Part shown: positions 20,701-35,130 of the stretch, piece after piece
Numbering within the stretch: the first letter of the stretch is position 1
Layout of the letters: each line of letters begins with the position of its first letter
From: Puffinus mauretanicus
Lineage: Eukaryota; Chordata; Aves; Procellariiformes; Procellariidae
Direction of reading: 5' to 3'
Assembly: GCA_023333565.1 (NCBI GenBank)
Contig: JAJKFH010002906.1
Location: 2,248,501-2,312,500 of the forward strand
Length of the DNA: 64,000 bases
Translations under genes and position numbers: made by a program
Notes under the pieces: model-generated
What the model saw: the letters and a program-made list of their open reading frames with translations, nothing else
The model's database searches: none
Told to the model about the DNA's origin: nothing

Positions 20701-23700
20701 GTTAGCATCTACCATTCTCCTGTACAGGTAGCTTGTTTTTCATAGGCCAGTGGATGCCAGACAGCTTGTATTTGCAAGGAGTCAAGCAGATAACACTGAT
20801 TTCCTTAAGGTACAAGGGCTAGAATCTTGCCTAGCATTTAGACAGACTGCCCGAGTCTACAAAAGTCTCTTTTCTGTTGCTGTTCAAATACATAAACCTC
20901 TACCTTAATATCTTTTCCTTTGTGAACATATTTATTACTTCAGGAATGATCCAACTTGTAAAGCTTTTAACAGCTCCTTTACTGGTCCACCTGAAGTTCA
21001 GGCACCCATTTAGGACTGAATCCAAACTACTTCCATTCCAATTAGCCCTCTTCAAAGGCACGCCATCCTGCTCTTCCTTAAACATGAGTTTGTCTTTGAG
21101 ATGCTTCATTTTTTTTCCTCACAGGTCTTGAATTCTTCTTCCTACCATATCATATTTAAAGTATTTATTAAGTCTTTGATATTTGCTTTCCTAGAAATTA
21201 ATGTTTTTTGGTATTCTTACTAGTGCTTCAGGAAAAAGTAGAAAAACCTTCTATGAGCGCTGTAAAAATGGGAGAAATGTTGGGTTGGAGCGGAGGTCTG
21301 GGAGACTTCTTGCCTAATCTCCCGCTCACAGCAGAGCTATTGACAACACTAGACAAGTCAGTCATGGTTTTGTCTAGTCCTGAAAACCTCCCAAGTTTTT
21401 TTGATTTTCTGTGTCACTCTGGTATTGTTTCTCTGTTCAGTAATCCTTTCCTGTCTCACCAGTAAAGATCAGTTAGGAATAGGAGCCATCAACCATTTAA
21501 ACCCTGATTTTCTGCTGGCATATAAATAATGATGCACTTTTTATTGCAGTAACACTTTATATTCTGACAGCACTTCCAGGGATACAGTACAAAACTTTTA
21601 GGAAAAACTCCTAACAAGGTCAGTATAAAAAGTAGGCCAGTTCCCATAAAAGTTTAGTTATTTAAAAGTAATGTATCAAAGTATCATAAGTTACATATCT
21701 GTAACTTATAGGCAATTCACCCTTCCAGTGGAATTTGCTTAGGCCCTCTATACAAGAGAGGTAGACACCACAGAAAAAGATCTAAAGGAGTCGGTACCCT
21801 CTGAAGTAAGCTAACTACAATCAGCATGCTCAGCATACAGTACCCTAAAGTCAGAAATGACTCAAGGCTCAGAAACAGAATAGAAAGGTGCCTAAGGCAG
21901 CTGTCTGCTTGGGGGACAAGGGAAAAGGATATGCAGGCACAGCCTACCTGCCTGCATGTTTGGTGCCACGATGTCTACATGCCTCCTTTACTCCCATCTT
22001 CCACTGGAGAAAGGGGATGGTGACTCTGATAATCTTTTATCACATGACGATCACCTAAAAATGGTAGGCAAGCTCCTGATTTTCAAACACCTTGGTTGTT
22101 GCCTTGTTTTGTTTCTTAGTGACTAATCTTCTTGATTTTTGGCTGTCAAGACTACAGACTCATGAGATCTTATAGCAATCATTTCTTTAAAAATCCCCCT
22201 TTATGTTTTAAGAAATGTTTTTCCAAAAATCAATCTATATAACCTCACATCAGCATTTCTTCTATGCTTACAGATAAGTATGCTTCCATTATATTATTGC
22301 TTAACTGCTCAGCCAGCATTTCTTCTAACGATGTCTTTGGCTTGATATAAGTGTATATTATATGTATATTTACATATGAAAAGATATGATGTATATGACA
22401 TTTTGGTCTGAAATTTACAGAAAAATCTTCACAGTGTTTTTTAAAAAATTAAATGTGTTCAACTTATATGGTGTGGGAAAATGTAATGTTATTAGAGAAC
22501 AGTACAGATGCAAATATGCTCAGTGCTCATCAACAGGGCCATGTACATTTCTACAGTCAATCAGGATCGAGCTCTAGCTTTTTTCATGTGGAGGTGATTA
22601 CAGCAAAACAATAAAACCTTCTTGTCCTAATGAATGAAATTATGTCACACCACATGAATCCCTGCTAAGACCCTTTCAAAGAACACAAAATCTCCCCTTA
22701 CCTGCAGAACTTTAATTACACCAAACTATTTCCAGCTCCAAAATAGCTACAACAACAATAACCACAACTACAAGCAGCTCATAAATTTAAAACCTGCATA
22801 GATCGCACAGTTGACAACAATTAACTCTGATTAAAAACATTGTAGAAAAGCTGGCAGGTTCCACTGTGAACCCTGATTTCCAAGTCTCTGTGACTCATCC
22901 GATTTATTTTTATATCAAACTAATCTACATGAGGTTGAAACCTGGAATCAAAGTTGTAAATTTTTTAGGTGAGGTGCAATATTTTTTATAAAAAACTTGG
23001 ATTTTTGACATATTTTAATTTCGTAGGGACAGTCATAAGTCAGGGAATGAGGATGTGGTTTGTGTCAAGGGAATTCACCAACTGTCCCCAAAATTACTTT
23101 GTTTTCATTGAGTCTGAGAGAAGTCATTATACATTGCAAGGTAAGTGTTAAAGAGTCAAACCTGAAAAAGGCATATAGATCTCTTAAGGTTAGTTTTTAA
23201 AAGTAACTTAAGTACATGCAAAGTAGCTGTTGTCATAGTTCATATGAAGGAAGGCTCTGGCTCCCAGATTCATTTGGCAAGTCACCTATCCTCTACCTTC
23301 ATGGCTGGGGAAGAGATAGGCATATAAAAGAGTAATCTAGAAAAAGACAGCTGAGCGTCAGCAGGAGTTTCTGAACAAAGACATGTGTTTTCAGCCACCT
23401 CTTGGACAAAGCTGAGGCAGAGTATAGGTTATTAGGAGGCCAGCAGAAACCTATGTAAGCCAAGGATTCAGAAGCACAGGGAAGGCATCTTCTGCTGAGA
23501 GCAGATGCCTTAGTTATCCCTGTAGAAAACTTAGAAAAACGCACTCTTTTCCTTTAAAATGTGTCCAAAGGAGGTAAGGCCACATGCTTTACAATATAAT
23601 GCTCCAGATAGTTAGATCTCTTGCTCAGTGAATGGAAGACCAGGCTTGGTCAGAGAGTTCAAACCACACAAGGTGTTTTCCTTTCAGTAACTGCTGGAGA

Positions 23701-26700
23701 CAGGCTGAGAGCAGAGAGTTGGCAGGAACTGATCTCCCCTTACATTTACATGTGCCTGCACATAGCGTTGCCTGGGATCACTGAATGTGAGCCTGTGCAG
23801 GAGGAGAGGTGCCTCTGGAGAACTGCTTGAGAGCACTCTCAACTCAACATGAGCAACCTCACCAAGGGGTGAGGTAGAGATTGAAGCACCAGATCCACGA
23901 CCCAACTGTAATGTCAACACTGAACATAATCAGTCTGGGCCTCTCCCCATATAGAAACAAGCATACCTTGCCATCCAGGAGCATTTTCTAATTGTAGCGG
24001 ACTCCAACCCATCGTGAAACCATGCCAAAAGCAAGAAATTATGCCACATACTTAAGATCTGTGAAAGCGAAGAGCTCTTTTTTGACCTGTCACCCAGGTG
24101 TTTCAGAGAAAGAATCTGAGGCACAGCCATGGCCAGGCCACATAATCAGCCTTACGAGCTAGGAAGTAACCCATAGCTTAGACATATGTATATATTTCAG
24201 GAGGGCTACTTAACTAGGTGCATAAAATTCCAGCATGAGTCAGTTGTTTAAATTACATTGACAAGATTACAATCAGAGTGTAAATTCACAGTATTTTTTT
24301 ATTAGCAGGTGGCTTCAAAGATGATAATCAAATAACAGTTAATTTCATTTGGTACACAAAGAGATGATTTATCAAAACAAGAGACTATATTTTCCCAAAC
24401 AAGATTTCACACTGTACCATTGGTGGAAGAAGAAGAGTAAAATGGAGTTCAGGCTGCGGGCTTCAGAGCTGTTATTGAGACTACAATACTATGCATTCAG
24501 ACAATGTCACTCAGTGATCAATATGCACAAATTGGTATTTGGGGACAACCCAGGAAACGTGAGACAGTGTGAACATGTTTTGTAAGCAGGTCTTTCAGTA
24601 TATAAGCCAAATAGAATCTAAGTTTACAAAAATGGAAATGTTACAGTTGTTTAGAGGTAAATTATCTTCTGAGATGAGTTATTTTTTCACAGAGGACAGC
24701 TAATTCACTGAGATTTGACCTCCTGTCCCTTTACTGATATGTACTGAATGCAAGTCTAGCCCAAGGGTAATGAATAGTGTTTGAATGAGAGATGTTTTAC
24801 ACCGAATTGTGACAAGGGTAATAGCATGTCGCTGAGATTACAACAAATGTCAGCAAAAGGCTGAAATCATAATGACTTTGGGGTAATCATTATTTGCTAG
24901 TGGAAAAACTGTAACAGATTAATTCACCATATATCTAGTATGAATGTGGTACAGCTCGATGTAATGTGAGTACGAGTATTATGTCATTGCTTACTAGTCT
25001 TACTACATAAAATCCCAACTGATGTAGTAAGTTACATGTCAATTAGTAGCATATTACTTGCTTTGAAGAACCATATTAAAATTCATTTTGCATCAAGTCC
25101 TTCAATCCTGATATGAATAAAAAGAGCATAACACTGATTCTGTATAGAATTCTTATACAAAATCCTGGCATATAAAATGAACACTGAATCAGGCCCAGGA
25201 ATCCAGATTATTTGAGTAGACAGAGAATTTGTTTTACATGCTTTTTTAAAAAAAGAAGGAAGGGATGCAGGAAAGAAAATAATTTCTAATTAAATGTGAT
25301 TGTTGCTTTAATAAAATCAAATTAGATTACATTTCTGATGGTTCTGCTATCTTTTCCTCAAGTCATTGTGACTCGATAATGTAAGAGACAGGAATAAATA
25401 CATTTAATTCCTTTTAAGATATATTTTTTTAAAAAAATCCCTAAAAAGTCCCTCAGCAAGAGAAGGAGAAAGAGAATTCAAGACAATAAATAAAATAGGC
25501 TACCAAACTGTAGGAAAAACTAAAGAATGCATCACAAAATAGATACTTCCTAGAGCTGCAGTCCCCAAGGATTTTTTATGATGCAATACTCTCCTCTCCA
25601 CAGAGTCTTCATACATCTAGTTTAAGCGATTGTATGCATATATTGTTATGCATATGTTGTTATGATTTTTATTTTCTACTAAAAATTTAAAAATAATTAG
25701 CATTCTAATAAAACTTGTAAGCACTAGCCCTACCCAAGCTGCTTCTGACAGACATTTTCACTGAAGCAGATATATCTCTGACAGATCCTCATGTCGTTCT
25801 TCTGTCCTGGCAACCACATCTCATCCCTAACTGGATTGGATCTTACCCAGGCATTTTCCCTTGCTGCACAATATGGAATAATAAAGATAAGCCTCAGAAC
25901 ACAGAAAACTCATATATATATATGCTAATCCTGTAACAACCTTACCCTTAAAGGCCTTAAAACCCTGGAGTAGCTCATTTGGAAGAGTTTGTAGGATCAA
26001 AGACTAACAGCCTGCATTTTTTTCAAAAGACAAAAAATACCTATTGGTGGTCAATGACATCAAAACCAGAGACGTCAGGTGCTACACTTCCAGTTTGAGC
26101 AGCTACAGAGGTTATTCCATGCTAGCACAAGCAGTAATTATACAAGAGAAAAGCTAGAACTACAGCGAACGCCCACCTCTAGCAAGATACACAAAGGCAT
26201 GGTGAGCTATCAAAAAAGGTCCTTTTTTGAACCGGAGACAGTCTGTAATCAGAATTTCTTGGTCTAAAGATCATTATCACCATTATCATCATTATCAAGT
26301 CAGCAGGTGAATTAGAAGTGTATCTATAGTGTTGCCATTAGAGGGAGGGAGAGCGCCACACACAACAAGCACAAACCATGGCCAGGTGGCGTTTAATTTT
26401 TCAGCCATATCAAACCTTTCATAAATGGGGAACTCACATTTTTAAAAGGAAATTCCAAAGCATAATTAGGCCTGGGTTTTTCAGTTAGATTGCACAGTCA
26501 TTTAAAATAATTGTAAGAATTACAGCCAGAGTTAATCCTAAGATGTAAAACCATCAGGAAAAAAAAAAAGTGTTATAAAGATTAAAATAGAAAAATAGTG
26601 GGTTAACCCAAGTTTTATGTCAGACAGCCAGGTTTTAGGTTTAAATTAGCTAGCTCATCATGAGATGGTCCTATATATAATGAGCATAAAGGTAAGAATT

Positions 26701-29700
26701 GCAATGGTGCTGAGGTATCTGAATCAATACGGCATTAGAATGTTGGACAACTCAAAGACCTTGTGTAGGATGTGCCTTCATCTTAGTGCGATCAGTGCTC
26801 ACCTGTTAATGAGAAAACATCTTATTTTCTGTTTCTTTCTGCATCTTATAATGCCTGTACAAAGTGGATTTTAAAGCCACCATTTTGATTTACCACTGTT
26901 TTTTCAGAGAACCTTTTCTGGGCTCAAAGACGATGACAGTTATTGCAAGCATCTGAAGTAATACAGAACCTTGTAAGTGGGAAATAAACATTAAAACAAG
27001 AAAAAGACGGCCTAGAATAACAGTATTAGAATTAAAACAAACAAGCTGCCTTTGCTTGTTTTAGAGCCCTCGCCCAAAATCACAGCTTAATACGAGAATA
27101 TATTTTCTAGCTAAACGTTAATGTCCCATTTCTTATAAATCAGAGCTTTCATCATCTAACTGCAAACTTCAGCCAATACCTCTAGAATAGAGGTGGATAA
27201 GAAGGCTCACGATGAGTCTTGAATACCCAGCATAAGTTACTTCACTCAGTCATGAGTCTGAATAGTTTCTGTAGGATACGCATCTAAGCACCCTTGATAC
27301 TGTTATGCAGCTTATGACACAAAACCAGAGAAACTTGATTTGTAATGAATGGCATAAATTAATCAGTTTATAGTCAGTGTACCTAGAACAAAATCTGAAG
27401 AAATCAGACTCAAGTATCTGTGTTAAAATAGTAATACAATCACAAAATAAAATATAAAAAATGTTGTTTGTTGTTTCTAAAATCACCTCTCCATCTGAAA
27501 GGCAAAGAAAACAAAAGGTTGACACTGTTAATATTGACAGGTCTTGGTTAACAGCTAGAGCTCCCACAGACCTCTCTCGGTGTTCATGAATCTATGCCAA
27601 CTTACAAAAGCTGAGATTCATCTTTTTTTGAAAACATAATATGTGGCATGGAAGTGCTTTAATTTTCTTTCAAATAGACATCTTCAGCTCTGTTAACTCT
27701 ATTGAATTCCACTCTGTATCACCCAGGTCATATCTCATTTCCCAGTCCCAAACATCCATCAAAGACTGTAAAAGGGTCTGGCCTATTTTACACATTTTTA
27801 ATAATGTTACAAAGACTGACATGACACAAAATTCACTTTGTGAAAATCTAAACAGAAAATATTTTAATGTCAATGTCAGGCGTGATCACGTAAATGTGCT
27901 TATCACAAAACCATTAAATCAGATTAGCAACGATTTTTAAAGAAATGAATGACATTATCTCCCAACCACAAAGAAAATGTGGAAGAAAATGGACAAAAGG
28001 AATAAGCTGTGCTCCACTTTAGTAGAAGCCTTTTTAGAGCAGCTGTGCAAGTTCCCTAGTTGCTGTGCCTTTTCCTTGTTTTAGCTTTTACTTTTGTAAT
28101 TTTACTATTTTTTTATGCCAATGGATAATACGATGCGGGTCAGAGCATTTGCTCACTCTCAGAAGTAGATTAATATGATTTCACGGAGGATTGCAATAAC
28201 ATACAAATGTCACAAGTTTCTCTGAACTAAGACAAAGAAAATTTTAAAACTGAAAAAAAATAAAATGGCAGAGGACAACTAAGCATATTGCCTAGGAACA
28301 AAATCTACACCAAGACCTAGTGTACATTAATCAAATAAATAGCCTCAGTGCAATAAAAACTTTATTAAAAGATTGATGACAATATGCAAGCAATGTATTC
28401 TGAATTTCTCAGCTTTCTCTTGTATTGAGTGGTTCTTAATAACTCTCAGCAAGAACTTAACAAAACAAATTCTATGGCTAATAGTATAAATTTGTGTTAC
28501 CGTGTAATTATAAAACCATACAGCACAATATGCAACTTAAAGAGAAATTATTATTATCACATAAATGTTAATATAAATTTCATATATACGCATAAATTTT
28601 AAAACTTGAAAATTTTGTATAAATAATAGTGAATTGGTTAAACTTGTAAAGTTTAGATAGTAGCCAATGACATGAATCTTACTACTCCCTGACATGTCTG
28701 TTTATCTCAAATCTTTAATACACCTTGACTGACAAGGATAGGAAACTTTGTTAAGCATTTCCATTTCCTTTGTTACATAGTAGCATCCAAACAACTTAGA
28801 GTTTGCACAGAACTTGGTGTTCTTGCATCATCTCATAAGTGTTATTGCTCTCCTGGCAATGTTCATTTTTATCCTGGAGAATATGTTGGAAACATCTATG
28901 CATGCCTGAACATTATCTTAAATAATTCTTGATCTTGTTTTGTGAGTTGTAAGGCTAGTACACATCATACTGTATTTTGTTTTAAGTATCCAAGTTATTT
29001 TAGGAAAGTCTTATACTCTATTGCAACATCTACAATAATCTGAGAAATGGAAGTAGGTGTCCAGGACAAGAAGCTGGCTTACTTTGTCTCAGCTTACCAA
29101 GATGGTAGAGAATGCAAGGTGCTTTATGATGAGACTCTGTATCAGACAGAGATGTGAGCTTGATGTGCCTGCACTTTTTTCTTAAAGTGAAAATACTAAG
29201 AACATCAAAGGGGCTTTGACTTACTAATACTATTAGAAAAAGAAATTGAATAGCAAACTTTTAAATAGAGAATATTTTTCATTTTGTAAGACAAATTTTT
29301 TTTTAGAAGTTCTCTCACTTCCCTATTTCCATGTAGAACGTATCTTTTCCTTCAGTCTTGCTCCAGTAACTTCTACTGCCTCCCTGGGTTGCACAAACTC
29401 TACACATTCCTCTCAAGTAACAAGAAAAATACTTTTGTTTCCTGATACCCTGAGGTCTGGGCATCTGTTCAATGCTCTCCTAGTCTCTGCTTACATTGCA
29501 AACTGCAACTCACCCTGCCTCTTCTTCATCTGCTCCTGACACTTCTCTCCAGTAAAGCTCACTTAGCTGACCTCTGGGAAGGCAGACTCCCTCCCTCCTA
29601 CGAGTACTTTCTATTGAATCAAAATACCAACAGCCGAACAATGAAAATACACAACAGAGTCGCAGGTTTTTAACAAAGTGTATTGCAGAGCAAAGAGTAA

Positions 29701-31048
29701 ATAAAGACAACATCCACCACAAACCCTTCTACCACTTTGCTTCAGCCTCCAGAATAGCCTCTTGGAAACAGGGTAGAAGGTGGCAACCAAATGCTAAGAG
29801 GGAGAGCTAACTTTAGGTCTACCTCTGTGGGAGGAAGGAAGCTTAAATCCATATTGTAGGAGTATGGCATTACTGCAAAGCTACAGTGGCAGAGGGCAGT
29901 GTCCCTTCCTCCTGTTGAAGTTGGGCTGCTGCACAGTGAATGCCTGGATGAAAGGGAAAGCAAGCAAAAGAGATGTTCTCTGAATAGCCTCGTGACGAGG
30001 TGTCCATGTGGGAGTGGGAAGTACTGAATCTGAGCCTCGGTTTTTAGGGCTCATTTAGGATTTCCCTGCTTATCTTGGGTGGGGTGTATCACCCTCTTGA
30101 GCCACCTCTCTGCACTGACCATAGATGGAGCATAAGTCAATATGCTTTTAAATTTGGGGCCTAAAATTAAGCAGAATGAATCTGGACCTAAGTACCTATG
30201 CTAGTTAGACTCATCCAAGAACAGGAGACAGGTAAAGAGGATATCATTTTTTAACTTAGGTTCATAAGTTTTATTGTAGATTTAGCCCTAGATCATTCCG
30301 TATCAAACATTTGAGAAATCTCTTGCTTCTCCTCTTTCTTTTTCCTGCTTGTGAAGTCGTGAATATTTGACTATCAAAAAAGCGTAACACCTACACTTCA
30401 GATTTCAATTATTCTGTGGCTGACAGATAGAAGAAAAAATGGAGACAGGGTAACATTTGTGAGCATTTCTCAAAAGTTTGATATATGTTTGCTTAGTGCA
30501 TGTGGTAACGAACAGCTAAAATGTAACATAAATTCTGTACTTTCAGTTACACTTAATCTCCAATATTTGCACTGCTTATAATGGTGTTCATATTCTTGCT
30601 TTACTTTCCTTGGGTCAGCAGTCTGTTTACCAGAGATGAATGAGGATACTTTTAGGATAGGAGTGTTATTAGTTCAGTCTTTTTCCCTTTCTCATAGCAA
30701 ATAAATAACTGTATTTATTTCCACAATATAAAACAAAGGAAGATGGGGTGGGGGGTGGACATTAAAAGTGTCTGTTATTGGGGTTTGCTTTTGAAACAAC
30801 TGTGTTTGTATTTTCTGCATTATCTCATTTTTGTGATTATCAATGTATCTGAAAATAGATCAATCCATTAGACAGAAATTAGGAGATGAAAGCATCCAGG
30901 AAACTTCTGTATCTGCCTGTAAAAATGAGAAGGAGGTTTGGAGGAAAAAAAAAGGGATATGATTTCTTCACTGTGCTATGTGTAGTATTCTGAGCACATA
31001 TGAAAAATATTCTGCTTCTCATCTCTAGTAACAACCTTGTATGAAGAC
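17788..31048. other. Non-coding, AT-rich unique DNA
   Basis: 13 kb with only short chance frames. A 14-bp near-tandem repeat (TATGCATATATTGT / TATGCATATGTTGT) lies at about 25633-25660 and an ATTATC-rich stretch at 26270-26298. I see no exon, RNA gene or clear element. Confidence 0.7.

Positions 31049-31087
<39 letters not shown>
31049..31087. repeat. (GATA)n microsatellite
   Basis: About nine to ten uninterrupted GATA units. Confidence 0.95.
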
Positions 31088-31089
<2 letters not shown>

Positions 31090-31635
31090 GTTCTTCATAT
31101 AAAAAAGAGAGTGGAAGGGAAGAAAAGCTGTATGCAACACAAAAATCAAGTTGGATGCATGGAAATTTTGGTGTATACAGCGAATATTGAAGATGCATGG
31201 CAAATCATGGACTATGTCCACACTCTTAATCCAAGAGGTTGCACTGAGTAGCCTCTCAAAAGGAGTCTTCATGTTGTAAGGAAACATCTCATGTTAAAGA
31301 ACATTTTTGTTTTTCATATTTTAATTAACCAGGCAATCTTTTGGCTGATTGCTGTGTAAGAGCTTTCTCAAAGACAATTAAAATAAAACCAAGCAATGAT
31401 CTTGAAATTAAAAATGTAGCTGACACCTTAGGGATGAAAATAACTTGCAGAGTCATGCAGAGTTTGGCAGTTTTGACACAGATTATTTTGTTTGAAGCCA
31501 AAAAGATTAATTTGTCCGAAATTTTGGCTTAAGCTTCAAACTTGGACATCTCAAAAGACAACTCCATTGAAAAACACTGAAGTTGGACTCATTTAAAACT
31601 GTGCCTAATTTCAGTTAAAATATTTGCTTGGGTTT
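31088..31635. other. Non-coding DNA between microsatellite and solo LTR
   Basis: Nothing recognisable. Confidence 0.7.
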
Positions 31636-32809
31636 TGTATTGGGTTTGTGCGGCAAGGTTTTGGTAGCGGGGGGGCTACAGGGGTAGCTTCTGTGAGAAG
31701 TTGCTAGACGCTTCCCCCATGTCAAACAGAGATGATGCCAGCCGGCTCCAAGATGGACCCACCGCTGGCCAAGACTGAGCCCATCAGTGACGGTGGTAGA
31801 GCCTCTGTGATCACATATTTAAGAAGGGAGGGGGAAAACTGTGCAACTGCAGCTGGAGAGAGGAGTGAGAATATGTGAGAGAAACAACTCTGCAGACACC
31901 AAGGTCAGTGAAGAAGGAGGGGGAGGAGGTGCTCCAGGCGCCGTAGCAGAGATTCCCCCTGCAACCCCTGGTGAAGACCATGGTGAGGCAGGTTGTTCCC
32001 CTGCAGTCCATGGAGGTCCATGGTGGAGCAGATATCCACCTGCAGCCCATGGAGGTTAACGGTGGAGCAGATATCCACCTACAGCCCGTGGAGGACCCCA
32101 CACTGGAACAGGTGGATGCCCGAAGGAGGCTGTGAACCCTTGGGAAGCCTGTGCTGGAATAGGCTCCTGGCAAGACCTGTGGACCTGCGGAGAGAGGAGT
32201 CCACGCTGGAGCAGGTTTGCTGGGAGGACTTGTGACCCCATGGGGGACGCACACTGGAGCAGTCTGTTCCTGAAGGACTGCACCCCATGGAAGGGACACA
32301 CGCTGGAGCAGTTTGTGAAGAACTGCAGCCCATGGGAAGGACTCATGTTGGAGAAGTTTGTGGAGGACTGTCTCCCGTGGGAAGGACCCCACACTGCAGC
32401 AGGGGAAGAGTGTGAGGAGTCCTCCCCACGAGGAGGAAGGAGCGGCAGAGACAACATGTGATGAACTGATTGCAACCCCCATTCCCCATCCCCCTGGGCC
32501 GCTGGCAGGGAGGAGGTAGAGAATTCAGGAGTGAAGTTGATCCCGGGAAGAAGGGTGGGGTGGGGGGAAGGTGCTTTAAGATTTGGTTTTATCTCTTACT
32601 ACTCTACTCTAATTTGATTGGCAATAAATTAAATTAATTTCCCCGAGTCGATCTGTTTTGCTCGTGATGGTAATTGGTGAGTGATCTCCCTGTATTTATC
32701 TCGATCCACGAGCCTTTCATTATATTTTCTCTCCCCTGTCCAGCTGAGGAGAGGAGTGATAGAGTGGCTTGGTGGGCACCTGGCATCGACCCAAGGTCAA
32801 CTCACCACA
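31636..32809 (+). mobile_element. Solo LTR of an avian ERV (TGTATTGGG family)
   Basis: A 1174-bp element begins TGTATTGGGTTTGTG and ends CTCACCACA. It carries ATATTTAAG (TATA-like, 31815-31823) and AATAAA (32623-32628), so it reads on the plus strand. It is flanked by GTTT on both sides (31632-31635 and 32810-32813), a short direct repeat consistent with target duplication. No internal retroviral sequence or second LTR is near, so it is a solo LTR. I recognise the family as common in bird genomes but cannot give an exact subfamily. Confidence 0.88.
31977..32400 (+). repeat. Degenerate tandem repeats inside the solo LTR
   Basis: Units of roughly 45-60 bp recur, marked by GCAGCCCATGGA, CACGCTGGAGCAG and GAGCAGATATCCACCT. 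They create spurious GC-rich frames on both strands. The repeats are part of this LTR family as I know it. Confidence 0.75.
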
Positions 32810-33654
32810 GTTTTTAAGAAATGCAGGTTTATCTTCAGGCGTTCCTCTTCATTTAACATTTTACATTACTACTGGGGAAAAAAATAGGTGGGATAAATCA
32901 GTATAGATTACTGATTTCAGTAAATCAAGGACAACTTATAGTATCTGAGATTCTAAGAGAATTTTCCACATAGACAAAGAAAAATTTCTCACAATGAGAG
33001 AAAAATTGATGGGGGAAGGGGGAAATCATACTCTTTGGCCAAATGTTTAAAAGCCAAACAAAAATCAGCCTTCAGAATCACTGTTTTTGGCTTTCTGTAC
33101 CTGTATCCACTAGTGATGAGTCTTTACCTGTTGCACAGTTTGTTTAAAGGAGGGGGTTGATTTGGTTCAGAATCACAAACCATTTCTTTATGACTCCAGT
33201 AACAACTGTATTAATGACATTTCACTGCTCTGAGATTAAAAATTAAAAAATATAGTACCCATACCACTCACTTTGTAAACATGCCCTTTGGTTCAGATTC
33301 CGCAATATACAGATCCAGTGATCCATGGCGGTAGTGGATGTGACAGCAGATATCATTGAAACTCTGATTAGCAGGAAGACTTCAACCACACACATTTGTG
33401 CATAAGAAGTACTTTGAGAAAGTCCTAATCCTGTTATGTCATTGTCCTGATGTGCCACAGGATTCTGGCTTTCAAGTTAGAGCTTAGTGAACCCATTTTC
33501 TGTACAATTATTCAGATAGTACCTGTACACTTCAAAGCATACATATGTGTTATAAATCTCCTAACAATTATTCTGAAATGTTACCAAAGTTGATTGCGTG
33601 CAATGATTTTAATGTACTTTTGTATCTACTTAAAAATTTCATAGCTCCATGAAA
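32810..33654. other. Non-coding DNA
   Basis: Begins with the GTTT target repeat of the solo LTR. Otherwise nothing is recognised. Confidence 0.7.
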
Positions 33655-33885
33655 TCCACCTTAGTCCCTCAGACTTTCAAGTGCTCCAGATCCCTTAGCG
33701 ACCCTCCATTGAACTCTCCCTAGTTTGCTGATATCTCCTTGTGCTGTGAGCCCTAATCTGGACACAGTACTCCTCCAACAGGCCTCCTCCTGTTGTGCTG
33801 AGGAGAGATGAATAATCACTTTCCTGGAGCTTTTGCCTTTACCAGTATGCAGCCAGAATTCCTCTCCCCAGGGACTGAACATATT
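33655..33885 (-). mobile_element. Old CR1 relic, internal ORF2 region, antisense
   Basis: Read on the minus strand, GAGTACTGTGTCCAGATTAG, then GAGATATCAGCAAACTAGGG and GATCTGGAGCACTTG follow the order of the same CR1 ORF2 region seen at 56590-56690. Divergence is heavy and no frame survives. Confidence 0.75.
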
Positions 33886-35109
33886 TGTTTTTTTCAAGTT
33901 ATTGGAGAATTCCCCTGATCATCACAACTTCTGAAAGATGATAGTGGCCTCACAATGATAGCAGCTAGCTCCCTCAGCACCTTTGAATGCATCATTTGCA
34001 TATGTCCAATTTACTGAATTAATCTCAAACTCAACCCTCCTTTACCAGGGGTACCTCTCTCCTCTGGACTTTGCTGACAAAACTGTGTATATGATGAATG
34101 AATTGTATCAGCAGGAATTTGTGAGCTGACCGCATCTCCTCATTGACTGGCGTGGTATACAAACTGCATTAGTAGAGTTTGTCGATTGTTCCAGAAGAGA
34201 TTTTCAGATTGCCACGGAAAAGTGCTGGGCTTCCTAAGGAACATCTTTGACCATGGTCACAGAAAGTACTAATGTTTTATTCTACAGGAAAAGTGGAAAA
34301 TCTTCTTTTTAATCTTGTTTAGGCCAGTAAGAAATAAATTTAATGTTCCTCCTTACTGTTTTATTCCAAAACAGGAAATAATTGTCTTGTTTACATGAGT
34401 TGGTAGTGCTGTTGCCCTTTTATTTGACAGCCCTGCTTGTAGTGTGCTCCTGCAGATCCCGAGACATCAGAGTTTGTTTTCTTCTCCTATTTGAGAGAGT
34501 TGAAAATATTTTGTCTTACCTATAAACATGACCTCTCACAACATACTATTAAAAGCAAAGAAAACATTTTTTTTAAACAGAAAAATGGGCATTCCAGAAG
34601 TCCCAAAGTAAATTCAAGCTTGGGTCCGAAGATGAGAGTTTCAAACACTAAACTAAATGCGACATACCAAGACAGGATTTTTTCAGTACTTGCTGTTTAA
34701 GTTGCTGTTTCTGAATTAGCTAAATATTTATTGACAAATGTAGAAGTGACCCTCTGGCCTGCTAGTTCGACCTTCACACTTTCTGTGGCAGATGGGATGT
34801 GGCGGTCTTGGTTCCAGTGAGTGTGTCATATTTTCTGCAAAGGTAACTAAATGAACAGGAAAGAATGAGGGCATCACTACTGTACTGTCTCTGAGTCAGT
34901 TCCCTGCAAAGCTGAAAACCAAACTCAGATATGTTTTCTGACTGAGTAAGGACAGGCAAAGAAAGACAGTTTAGGGCTTGCTGTTGAGTCATTAAGGTGA
35001 CAATAGAACCTCATTTTCTTATAAGGATTCTAAAATCTCCTTCCTTCAATATTCCTTCCCCGCAAATTTAGGGGTGATCAGATAGTGAATTTTGCATTAG
35101 TCTAATTTT

Positions 35110-35130
35110 GAATTATTATTATTATTATAA
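35110..35130. repeat. (ATT)n microsatellite
   Basis: Short run of ATT units. Confidence 0.8.

Noticed and set aside
31049..31087. GATA array as a sex-chromosome marker
   Set aside because: Under 40 bp of GATA is common on any chromosome.
31811..32482. 223-codon minus-strand open frame
   Set aside because: It lies inside the solo LTR's repeated region; low-complexity, no domain, caused by the repeats.
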